This document shows, one piece after another, positions 1 to 6,587 of a stretch of DNA of 13,905 nucleotides (position 1 is the stretch's first letter; each line of letters starts with the position of its first letter). A program made the translations under genes and the position numbers. The stretch covers positions 1-13,905 of the forward strand of contig CAZYMF010000126.1 in the NCBI GenBank assembly GCA_964648215.1, given 5' to 3'. The stretch comes from CAZYMF01 sp964648215. GTDB lineage: Bacteria > Desulfobacterota > Binatia > HRBIN30 > JACQVA1. Below the pieces are notes generated by a model. The model worked only from the letters and a program-made list of their open reading frames with translations, did no database searches and had not been told where the DNA came from.

Positions 1-257
1 GGCCGTTCTCGGTCTCCGACAAGGTGTCGATGTGCAACTACTGGTCGAATCGCCTGTGCTGCGAGGCCGCCGACCGCGCGATGCAGGTGCACGGCGGTCT
101 CGGGTACTCGCGCTACAAACCGTTCGAGCACATCTACCGCCATCATCGGCGCTACCGCATCACCGAAGGGGCGGAGGAGATCCAGATGCGGCGCGTGGCC
201 GGCTACATGTTCGGCTTCATGAAGCAGCGCGCGCCCAAGGGCGTGGTGGAAGAGTGA
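1..257 (+). CDS. Acyl-CoA dehydrogenase, C-terminal fragment (5' end outside window)
   Basis: The reading frame is open from the left edge (first full codon at position 3) to TGA at 255-257, so only about the last 84 residues are present. They contain the C-terminal helical signature of FAD-dependent acyl-CoA dehydrogenases: AMQVHGGLGYSR, then an EHIYRHHRRYRITEGAEEIQ stretch, then RRVAGYMFG. In the family the HGG(x)GY segment lies near the FAD of the neighbouring subunit and the I(T/Y)EG motif lies at the active site. These enzymes make the alpha-beta double bond in acyl-CoA thioesters and pass electrons to ETF in the cytoplasm. The stop codon overlaps a possible GTG start of the next gene, which indicates translational coupling with the kinase-fold gene. 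The family is clear. The substrate cannot be told from this fragment, although long RHHRRYR-type tails are common in ACAD10/11-like and FadE-like members. Confidence 0.93.
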   Translation, partial: PFSVSDKVSMCNYWSNRLCCEAADRAMQVHGGLGYSRYKPFEHIYRHHRRYRITEGAEEIQMRRVAGYMFGFMKQRAPKGVVEE

Positions 258-268
258 GCGGCGGTCGC

Positions 269-1732
269 ATGGAAGAGAAGAGCGCGGGCAGCGGCGGGGC
301 CAAGGCCGAGCTGGCGGCGACGCTGACGCGGGTCCTGTCGCAGCGCGTCGCCGGCTTTCGCTCGCTGCAGTCGTGCGAGCGGCTCTCCGGCGGCGCCAGC
401 CAGGAGACCTATCGCGTCGTCATCGAGACGGCGGACGGCCCGCGCAAGCTGGCGATGCGACGGGCGCCGGGCGGCTCGCGCTACGCGTTTTCCGCCACCG
501 GCCCCGGTCTCCGTGCCGAGGCGAAGCTTTTCGCCGCGGCGCGCGCCGCCGGTGTGCCGGAGCCGGCGATCCTGCACCTGCTCGAGGAGGGCGACGGCCT
601 CGGCGACGGCTTTCTCATGGAATGGATGGAGGGCGAGACGCTCGGCGCCCGCATCACCCGGGCGCCCGAGCTCGACGCCGTTCGGCCGCAGCTCGCCCGC
701 CAGTGCGGCGAGGTGCTCGCGCGCATCCACGCCATCGACGTGGATGCGGCCGGCCTCGCCGATATGCTGCAGGCGCGGACGCCGGAACAGCTCGTGCACG
801 AGAGCTGGGACCTCTACCAGGCCTACGCCACGCCGCAGCCGATGATCGACTACGCGGCGCGCTGGCTGCTGGAGCATCTACCGCCGGCATTGCCGCCGCG
901 CCTGGTACACGGGGACTTCCGCAACGGCAACCTGATGGTCTCGGCGGAGCATGGGATCGTCGCCGTCCTCGACTGGGAGCTGGCGCACCTCGGCGATCCG
1001 CTGCGCGACCTCGGCTGGCTGTGCACCAACTCCTGGCGCTTCGGGCGCAGCGACCTGCCGGTCGGCGGGTTCGGCGCGCTCGACGATCTGCTCGCCGGCT
1101 ACGCGTCGGTGTCGGGAACCGCCGTCGATCCCGCGCACGTCAAGTTCTGGATCGTGTTCGGCTCCTTCTGGTGGTCCGTCGGTTGCCTGTCGATGGCACA
1201 GTTCTACCGCCTGGGCGCCGACAAGTCCGTGGAGCGCGCGACGATCGGCCGCCGCTCCTCGGAGTGCCAGGTGGACTGCGTCAACCTGTTGATCCCGGGC
1301 CCGGTGGAGCTGATCGACCCAGCCGATCTCGCCGCCTCGGCGGACCTGCCGCGGATCGACGAGCTGGTGACCAGCGTCCGCGATTACCTACGCAATGACG
1401 TGATGAGCGCCGCGAAGGGGCGCACGCAGTTCCTCGCCCGCGTCGGCGGCAACGCGCTCGACATGGTACTGCGCGAGCTGGCGATCGGCCCCGAGCACCG
1501 GCAGCGCCGGCGGGAGCAGCTACGCGGGTTGCTCGGAGCCGACGACGACCTCGAAGCGCTCGAATGGCGTTTGGTGCACGAGCTGCGCGAGAGCCGCATG
1601 CCGCTCGATCAGCCCGGCCTCGCCCGCTATCTCCGCAACAGCGTGGTCAACCAGGTGGCGATCGATCAACCGACGTACAGCGGTTACAAGACCGCGATCG
1701 CCGGCGACGGACCGAAGCCGCCGCTTGCCTGA
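269..1732 (+). CDS. Phosphotransferase-family (APH fold) protein with C-terminal DUF6285-like domain
   Basis: This is a 487-residue cytoplasmic protein from ATG 269. A GTG at 254 in the same frame overlaps the upstream TGA (GTGA) and is an equally possible start. Residues about 25-310 form an aminoglycoside/choline-kinase-like fold. LSGGASQETYRV is the nucleotide-binding loop, the catalytic loop is H214-G-D216-F-R-N-G-N, and the metal-binding DWE starts at D235, followed by LAHLGDPLRDLGWLC. Residues about 360-480 (DELVTSVRDYLRND to YLRNSVVNQVAIDQP) match my recollection of DUF6285, which is found next to or fused with such kinases. Relatives beside acyl-CoA dehydrogenases (ACAD10/11, LvaA) phosphorylate 4-hydroxyacyl-CoAs so that the dehydrogenase partner can process them. 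The adjacent dehydrogenase suggests the same role here, which is inference. It is unlikely to be an antibiotic-resistance enzyme. All expected kinase residues are present. Confidence 0.88.
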   Translation: MEEKSAGSGGAKAELAATLTRVLSQRVAGFRSLQSCERLSGGASQETYRVVIETADGPRKLAMRRAPGGSRYAFSATGPGLRAEAKLFAAARAAGVPEPAILHLLEEGDGLGDGFLMEWMEGETLGARITRAPELDAVRPQLARQCGEVLARIHAIDVDAAGLADMLQARTPEQLVHESWDLYQAYATPQPMIDYAARWLLEHLPPALPPRLVHGDFRNGNLMVSAEHGIVAVLDWELAHLGDPLRDLGWLCTNSWRFGRSDLPVGGFGALDDLLAGYASVSGTAVDPAHVKFWIVFGSFWWSVGCLSMAQFYRLGADKSVERATIGRRSSECQVDCVNLLIPGPVELIDPADLAASADLPRIDELVTSVRDYLRNDVMSAAKGRTQFLARVGGNALDMVLRELAIGPEHRQRRREQLRGLLGADDDLEALEWRLVHELRESRMPLDQPGLARYLRNSVVNQVAIDQPTYSGYKTAIAGDGPKPPLA

Positions 1733-2016
1733 CGACGAGCTGCGCCTCTTGCCGGGCCTCCGTCGCTCGTTGCGGCTCCCTTCCCCGTGTCGTCACCATC
1801 GGGGCCGAGCGGGTACAGGAGCTATGCACAACTTCCTGGACGAGTGCTCGCGCACAACAACACGAGGCCAGCTCGAGTCCACTTAGTCGGCGGATGCCCC
1901 TGTTCCGCACTCTCCCCATGCCTCACCTGAGCAGTTGACTTTCGTGCAGGTGACGTTCTAACGCTCACGGTGCGCGTTCTCGGAGCAGCGCCACGCCCAT
2001 TTCAGGTGCGGGTGAC
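1733..2016 (+). other. Intergenic region, no gene recognised
   Basis: No convincing coding sequence was found on either strand in these 284 bases. Overlapping open frames have arginine- and serine-rich translations typical of GC-rich shadow frames. A TTGACT hexamer near 1936 could be a -35 element for the next gene, but the matching -10 around 1960 (TAACGC) is poor, so no promoter is claimed. No stem followed by a T-run was seen after the kinase stop codon. Confidence 0.5.
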
Positions 2017-2802
2017 ATGCTGGATGCCTACGACGAAAAGCTGATCGCGGCGAGGGACTACCTGGCCGAGGCGTTTCCCGGTTGCAGCGTCAGCGAGTTT
2101 GCCGGCGAAGCGGAGTTTCTCATCGGGGTCACGACGCGCAGCTTCCGCATCGAGCGCGACGACGTCTCCACTCTGATCACGCTCACCCATCAGTTCTTTC
2201 GCGACACCAAGGTCACTTCGGTCATCGGTCGGCTGCGGGCTCTCGCGGTTGCCGAGGCGGCGCGCTCGCATCCGGGTCTGCAGGTGTTGGTCCTGCGCGA
2301 CCGGGTACGCCTCAGCGAGCCTGGCCCGAGGCAACGCCGTCGCGCCGCTCCCGCAGTCGTGGCAGCTTCGCGGTGTGTCGCGGATCGCGCACTCGCCGAA
2401 GCCGATCTTCCTCCCAGGGAAGACCTGGCCGGGTTGATCGACCAGCTTCGGCTCGAAGTGCAGCGGGCCCGGGCTGAGTTCAAGGCTCTCGGCGACCAGG
2501 CAATGATGCGCTCCAACGAGGCCCTGGCGGAAATAGGGAAGCTGGAGAGGGCGTACCGTCAGGGGAAGAATCCGAACGAAGCGGTGCTGAGCCAAGCCGT
2601 GAGCGAGCGTCTGGAGATGCGCACGACCCTGCGGCAATGCCAGGAGATCTTTCGGGCGTTGCGAGAGCAGCTCCAAAACGACGGGGGGCCGCTGATGGCC
2701 GAGGCGCGAGCGCTCGCAGAACGGACGATGTCTCCGCTCGACGAGATGGACAAGAGATTCGAGGCGACCGTCGGCACCTCCAGGCGCACGGCGACAGCGT
2801 GA
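2017..2802 (+). CDS. Hypothetical protein: small alpha/beta N-domain plus coiled-coil C-domain
   Basis: This is a 261-residue protein of unknown function. ATG 2017 is the first codon of the frame; the upstream AGGTGCGGGTG is only a weak ribosome binding site. Residues 1-95 (MLDAYDEKLIAARDYLAEAF, then TRSFRIERDD, VSTLITLTHQFFRD, LQVLVLRDRVRL) look like a compact alpha/beta domain, and I recall similar free-standing small proteins. Residues about 96-135 are an arginine/alanine-rich linker of low complexity. Residues 136-250 are almost wholly helical and charged (LIDQLRLEVQRARAEFK, LERAYRQGKNPNEA, LREQLQ), suggesting a coiled coil. There is no signal peptide or membrane segment. The linker could hide an old frameshift joining two once separate genes, since part of it in frame 3 (around 2330-2430) is also open. 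A longer frame on the opposite strand looks like a shadow. Coding status is fairly likely. Confidence 0.6.
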   Translation: MLDAYDEKLIAARDYLAEAFPGCSVSEFAGEAEFLIGVTTRSFRIERDDVSTLITLTHQFFRDTKVTSVIGRLRALAVAEAARSHPGLQVLVLRDRVRLSEPGPRQRRRAAPAVVAASRCVADRALAEADLPPREDLAGLIDQLRLEVQRARAEFKALGDQAMMRSNEALAEIGKLERAYRQGKNPNEAVLSQAVSERLEMRTTLRQCQEIFRALREQLQNDGGPLMAEARALAERTMSPLDEMDKRFEATVGTSRRTATA

Positions 2803-2935
2803 CTCGCCCGAGACTCTCCCGGCGACGGCCGCGCGATTGAGTGCCGCCCGCAACCAGCCCAACTTCCACCGTCGTTGCGTGCCGTGCTCAGAGACGGCAT
2901 TGAGCCCGCCAAGAGCGCCCCGGACCGGGACTCTG

Positions 2936-3073
2936 CGCGACACTCCCGCGGAGTCGATTGCCGACGGACGACACGGTGGACGGATACTGCACAGCGAGAA
3001 AATCCCGATCCTCAACAACGATCGAGAACCCGTGTACCTCCTCGGCATCTCCGGGGACATCACGGACCGATAA
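2936..3073 (+). pseudogene. PAS/PAC-domain remnant (sensor kinase or diguanylate cyclase fragment)
   Basis: The frame ending at TAA 3071-3073 carries a clear PAC (PAS C-terminal) motif. It reads RDTPAESIAD, then GGRILHSEKIPILNNDREP, then VYLLGISGDITDR, matching the family pattern of ILHTxKIPIxDxxGxPxYLLGIxxDITxRK. In intact proteins this segment precedes a coiled coil and a histidine-kinase, GGDEF or further PAS domain, but here a stop follows directly after DITDR. Upstream the same frame (from about 2837) has no recognisable PAS core. A neighbouring frame around 2875-2905 reads LRAVLRDGIE, resembling the preceding PAS helix, which would imply a frameshift. No start with a ribosome binding site is seen. 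I read it as a decayed piece of a signalling protein. The motif is convincing; the extent of the remnant is not. Confidence 0.65.
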
Positions 3074-3111
3074 CACGTCGGGCCGGCGCTCGCATTGACT
3101 CGGCAAACGGG

Positions 3112-3252
3112 CTAGAAGGCGTGGGCTTCGCGGAGCTTGTCGCCAATGACCTGTCGTAGCGATGCAATCCGGACCTCGGGGTCGTGCGGTCGGCCCTCGA
3201 CGCGAATGTCGCTGACTCGCACCAAGCTATTCAGCCAAAGGAGGCCCTCGTG
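3112..3252 (-). pseudogene. Possible C-terminal gene fragment of unknown family
   Basis: On the minus strand a frame ending in TAG at 3112-3114 reads DHEGLLWLNSLVRVSDIRVE, then GRPHDPEVRIASLRQVIGDK and LREAHAF. It has normal amino-acid balance and GC-rich third positions, unlike the shadow frames nearby. Upstream on that strand (beyond about 3252) the frame becomes low-quality sequence antisense to the cytochrome gene, so any parent gene has lost its 5' part. I do not recognise the family. It could also be chance. The rest of 3074-3303 holds nothing recognisable. Confidence 0.25.
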
Positions 3253-3303
3253 ATCGTCCGCGCATAGCGGCGACCGGGAAGACCGGAAAGGACAGCCAAA
3301 ACT

Positions 3304-4596
3304 ATGATGAGCGTCACCGGGTCCGCTTCTGTCTCCCGCAGCGTTGTTGGCACGCTCCGCTCGGCCCTCACCGCCGGGCCGGCACTGATCGCGCTTCTCG
3401 CGACATTGGCGCTCGCGCCCGGGGCGCGTGCCGGGGCGGGGGATGCCGGGGAAACACTCCCCGCCCAGCCGCTCATCGCAGGCAGGCCGCTCTTCCAAGC
3501 AAAAGGCTGCGCCGGCTGCCACACGATCTGGGGCAGCGAGCACGATCAGCGGGTTGGCCCAGACCTCGGACGGGACAATGACTGGCACGACATCATGCAG
3601 TTCGTCGGAAGCCTGTGGAACCACGCCCCCGCGATGACCGGGAAGATGCTGCAGGGAGGGGTCGAGCGCCCGACGCTGTCGCCCGACGAGATGCGCAGAC
3701 TCACCGCCTATGTGTTCTACGCCAAGTTCCTCGGTGAGCCGGGCGACGTCGAGCGGGGGCGAAAATTATTCGACCAGCGGTTGTGCTCGCGCTGCCACCA
3801 ACTCGCCGGACGCGGGGGCACGGTCGGACCGCGGCTCGACGAGCTCAAGACGCACGTGTCGGCGCTCTTCATGGCGCAAGCCCTGTGGAACCACGGCCCG
3901 AAAATGTCGCTGAAGATGGCGGAACTCAACCTCACCCGCCCCCGCCTGGAAGGCGATGACGTCGCCGATATCGTCGCCTTTCTTCGCGGCAAGGCGCGGT
4001 CCGCCGCACCGGCCGAACTGGCGGCCGCCGAGTCGGGCAGCCCGCTGGCGGGCAAGACCCTCTTTCGCGACAAGGGCTGCATCCGATGCCATGCGATCGC
4101 CGGAACCGGCGGAGCGATCGGCCCGGACCTCGGCAAGCGCCGCCCAACGGCCGATGTCGGGGAGATGGCCGGGGCGCTGTGGAACCACGGCCCCACCATG
4201 TGGGCCAAGATGAAAGAGCTCGATATCCCGTTTCCCAAGATCACCATCCGCGAGATGTCGGACCTGCTCGCCTATCTGTACTTCGTCCAGTACAGAGGCG
4301 AGAAGGGCGACGTAAAGAAGGGCGGCGAGCTCTTTCAGCAGAAGTCCTGCGCGCGGTGCCACCTCGAGAACAGTCACGGGTCGCGGGTTGGGCCGGACCT
4401 CGCCGACTCGGGAGCTGCCCGATCGCCTTTCGAGTTTGCCTCTGCCATGTGGGACCATGCCCTTACCATGGAAGCGAAGACCCGCGAGATGCACCTCGGC
4501 TGGCCACGCTTCGAGGACGACGAGATGCGCGATCTCTACGAGTTTCTCCACACGGTGGTCGCCATCAAATCGCCCGACGGCAGCGCTGAGCGGTAG
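3304..4596 (+). CDS. Secreted tetra-haem cytochrome c of four tandem WNHxPxM repeats
   Basis: This is a 430-residue protein with a signal peptide (hydrophobic segment around 24-38, likely cleavage after ARA at 41-43), so it should be exported and matured in the periplasm. Four class I-like cytochrome c units follow, with haem sites C69AGCH, C161SRCH, C259IRCH and C349ARCH. Each unit has GPDL or GPRL after the haem site and a W-N/D-H motif 34-36 residues downstream (W105, W195, W293, W383), then a Met-rich segment (MTGKM, MSLKM, MWAKM, MEAKT) that probably supplies the axial Met. Periods are 90-98 residues, so the gene arose by internal duplication. The fourth unit is degenerate (WDHALTMEAKT). 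It is a likely electron carrier; no partner oxidase or reductase is nearby. Start: ATG 3304 or the adjacent ATG 3307; AAAGGA at about 3288-3293 is the ribosome binding site. Confidence 0.92.
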   Translation: MMSVTGSASVSRSVVGTLRSALTAGPALIALLATLALAPGARAGAGDAGETLPAQPLIAGRPLFQAKGCAGCHTIWGSEHDQRVGPDLGRDNDWHDIMQFVGSLWNHAPAMTGKMLQGGVERPTLSPDEMRRLTAYVFYAKFLGEPGDVERGRKLFDQRLCSRCHQLAGRGGTVGPRLDELKTHVSALFMAQALWNHGPKMSLKMAELNLTRPRLEGDDVADIVAFLRGKARSAAPAELAAAESGSPLAGKTLFRDKGCIRCHAIAGTGGAIGPDLGKRRPTADVGEMAGALWNHGPTMWAKMKELDIPFPKITIREMSDLLAYLYFVQYRGEKGDVKKGGELFQQKSCARCHLENSHGSRVGPDLADSGAARSPFEFASAMWDHALTMEAKTREMHLGWPRFEDDEMRDLYEFLHTVVAIKSPDGSAER

Positions 4597-4648
4597 CGCG
4601 CGGGCCCTCGAAGCGAGCGAGCCGAGCGAGTCGCCCAGGTCCCGAGCC

Positions 4649-6397
4649 CTACTCCGGCAGCCCGGCTTTGCGCAGGGCTTCGAGGTGGTGGGCGAGATCC
4701 GTCTCGTGTCGGTAGTGCAGCAGCGGCCGGCAATGCCTGCGGATGGCGAACCCGGGGATGCGTTTGATTACCTCTGCCGCGTGCGCGGTCGCGCGCTCGG
4801 CATCTCCCATCTGTGCGTGGCAGGCCGCCAGGAGCGCGTGGTGCAACCCGTCCGGCGCGGTGATGTGTCGCAGGGACTCGATCGCATCGCCGTACTGCTT
4901 CGCCACGAACTGGGCGCGCGCGAGGTGGAACCAGAAACGCTCGGGGTGGTAGGGGTTGAGGCGCATCGCCTTGCGGATCCATTCGCTGCCCTCCTCCCCC
5001 TGGCCGAGCCAGGTGAGGATCTCACCCTGCTGGACCACGATCAGGTCGTCGTTCGGGTTCAAGGCCAGCGCGCGCTGCTGGTGATAGACGGCGTTGTCGA
5101 AATCGTTGCGCGTCACCGCCACCGCCGCGAGGATGCGGTGCACGTCGCTGTCGTTCTCGTCCAGCCGGAGCGCGATCTGCAGCTCGCGCTCGATCTCCGA
5201 TTCGAGCGCCGCGCGGTCGGCGTACCAGCCGTAGCCCCACTGCTGGCCGAGAATACAGGCGTACCACGCATGCGCGTGGGCGTAGCGCGGGTCCAGCTCG
5301 ACCGCGCGCCGGACGAGACTCAGCGCCCGCAGATTGTCGTCGCGACTCGAGCGGTGGTGCAGGACCTTGGCTTCCAGCACGCATTCGTAGGAGACCATGT
5401 TCGCCGGCGCCTTGCGCTCGGCGCGGCTGCGCGCGGCGGCCTCCATGCGCCCGGGAAGCGTGGCGACGATGGCCGAAGTCACCTCGTCCTGAATCGCGAA
5501 GATGTCCTCCAGGTCCCGGTCGTAGCGCTCGGCCCAGACGTGGCGGTCGGATGCCGCGTCGATCAGCTGCACCGTGACGCGCACCCGGTTGCCGGCCTTG
5601 CGCACGCTGCCCTCGACGACGTATTGAACGCCGAGCTCGCGCGCGACCTTCTTCACGTCCACCGTCTGTCCCTTGAACTTGAACGAGGTGTTGCGCGAGA
5701 TCACGAACAGCTCGCGGAAGCGCGACAGGTCGGTCAGGATGTCCTCGGTCAGGCCGTCCGCGAAGTACTCCTGCTCCGGCGCGCCGCTCATGTTGGCAAA
5801 GGGCAGCACGAGGATGGAGGGCTTCGCGGCGCCCGGCGCGGGGGCGGGGGCGGCGGCCGTGGCGGCGCCGTCGGTACGGACGCGGTACACCCGGACGCGC
5901 GCCGTGATGTTCTTCAACTCGTGCTCTCCCAGGTCCTCGAAGGCGAGGTCGAGCTTGCGACACACCTCCGCGTGCACCTTCCCCGACACGCAGATGCCGC
6001 CTGCCGGCGCGAGCGACTCGACGCGCGCCGCAATGTTCACGCCGTCGCCGTAGATCCGCTCGTCCTCGGCGATGATGTCGCCGAGATTGACGCCGACGCG
6101 GAACGCCATGCGGCGCTCTTCGGGAAGCTGCGCGTTGCGCGCAGCCAGCTCGCGCTGCATGGCGAGCGCCGCCTCGACCGCGTCGACCGCGCTGCCGAAC
6201 TCGGCCAGGAGGTTGTCGCCCGGCATGTCGACGATGCGTCCGTTGTGGGCGGCGACGATTTCGGAGATCGCGGCGCGGTATTCGGACAGGGTGCGGATGG
6301 TCGCGACCTCGTCGTCGCCCATCAGGCGGCTGTAGCCCGCGACGTCGGCGCTCAGAATCGCGGCCAGCCTGCGCTGCACCCGAGCGTTCTCACTCAT
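4649..6397 (-). CDS. Class III adenylate/guanylate cyclase-like protein with TolB-like and TPR domains
   Basis: This is a 582-residue protein starting at ATG 6395-6397; the frame stays open further upstream, but this ATG has GGAG/GGAAG just before it and starts the conserved MSENARVQRRLAAILSADV. Residues about 8-170 are a class III cyclase domain: metal-binding D18 (SADVAGYSRLMG) and D61 (PGDNLLAEF), and transition-state N121 and R125 (IYGDGVNIAARVE). Residues about 205-330 are a TolB/FlgO-like domain (FADGLTEDILTDLSRF, VQYVVEGSVRKAG, VWAERYDRDLEDIFAIQDEV). The remainder are tetratricopeptide repeats (for example AVELDPRYAHAHAWY, ALALNPNDDLIVV). No transmembrane segment is obvious. The two residues that normally select the purine are Asp57 and Arg114 instead of Lys and Asp, so cNMP production is not assured. 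It is convergent with the cytochrome gene (52-bp gap) and divergent from the carbonic anhydrase gene. Confidence 0.93.
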   Translation of the reverse strand: MSENARVQRRLAAILSADVAGYSRLMGDDEVATIRTLSEYRAAISEIVAAHNGRIVDMPGDNLLAEFGSAVDAVEAALAMQRELAARNAQLPEERRMAFRVGVNLGDIIAEDERIYGDGVNIAARVESLAPAGGICVSGKVHAEVCRKLDLAFEDLGEHELKNITARVRVYRVRTDGAATAAAPAPAPGAAKPSILVLPFANMSGAPEQEYFADGLTEDILTDLSRFRELFVISRNTSFKFKGQTVDVKKVARELGVQYVVEGSVRKAGNRVRVTVQLIDAASDRHVWAERYDRDLEDIFAIQDEVTSAIVATLPGRMEAAARSRAERKAPANMVSYECVLEAKVLHHRSSRDDNLRALSLVRRAVELDPRYAHAHAWYACILGQQWGYGWYADRAALESEIERELQIALRLDENDSDVHRILAAVAVTRNDFDNAVYHQQRALALNPNDDLIVVQQGEILTWLGQGEEGSEWIRKAMRLNPYHPERFWFHLARAQFVAKQYGDAIESLRHITAPDGLHHALLAACHAQMGDAERATAHAAEVIKRIPGFAIRRHCRPLLHYRHETDLAHHLEALRKAGLPE

Positions 6398-6473
6398 CTT
6401 CCATCTCCGAATACGGGGCGGAATCGAGGCCACCGCCGACAGGGGCCAAGCTACCCCGGGCGTCTCGGGCAAG

Positions 6474-6499
6474 CAACGCCGCCCGTGGTAGCGGCGTTG
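6474..6499. repeat. Perfect 9-bp inverted repeat in the divergent promoter region
   Basis: CAACGCCGC (6474-6482) and GCGGCGTTG (6491-6499) are exact reverse complements around an 8-base spacer. The repeat lies between the divergent cyclase and carbonic anhydrase genes, about 77 bases upstream of one start and 88 of the other. That position suits an operator for a dimeric regulator or a 5' UTR hairpin. No T-run follows, so an intrinsic terminator is less likely. The structure is seen directly; its function is inference. Confidence 0.5.
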
Positions 6500-6587
6500 T
6501 CGAAGCGGGCGAAGAGTGCGCTCCGGGTAGGGCCCACACCGTGCTCGCCGTAGACACGGCGCACCCGAGACGGATACCCTGGGCACC

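Noticed and set aside
32..268. Upstream extension of the kinase-fold gene to position 32
   Set aside because: It overlaps the acyl-CoA dehydrogenase C-terminus and its translation is Arg-rich without similarity to the kinase family; a start at 254 or 269 is sufficient.
203..877. Minus-strand open frame of 224 codons opposite the kinase-fold gene
   Set aside because: It is a shadow of the APH-domain coding sequence with no recognisable motif.
2002..3063. Minus-strand open frame of 353 codons opposite the 2017-2802 gene and the PAC remnant
   Set aside because: It has no motif, signal or good ribosome binding site, while the plus strand carries a plausible protein and a near-consensus PAC motif.
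4597..4648. Imperfect GC-rich repeats in the gap between the cytochrome and cyclase stop codons, considered as a terminator
   Set aside because: No continuous complementary stem or T-run was found; the repeated CGAG units are short and ambiguous.
4388..6553. Plus-strand open frame of about 720 codons opposite the cyclase gene
   Set aside because: It is antisense to a clearly recognised cyclase/TolB/TPR protein. Its translation is rich in Arg, Val, His and Ala with no family motif, as expected of a GC-rich shadow frame.
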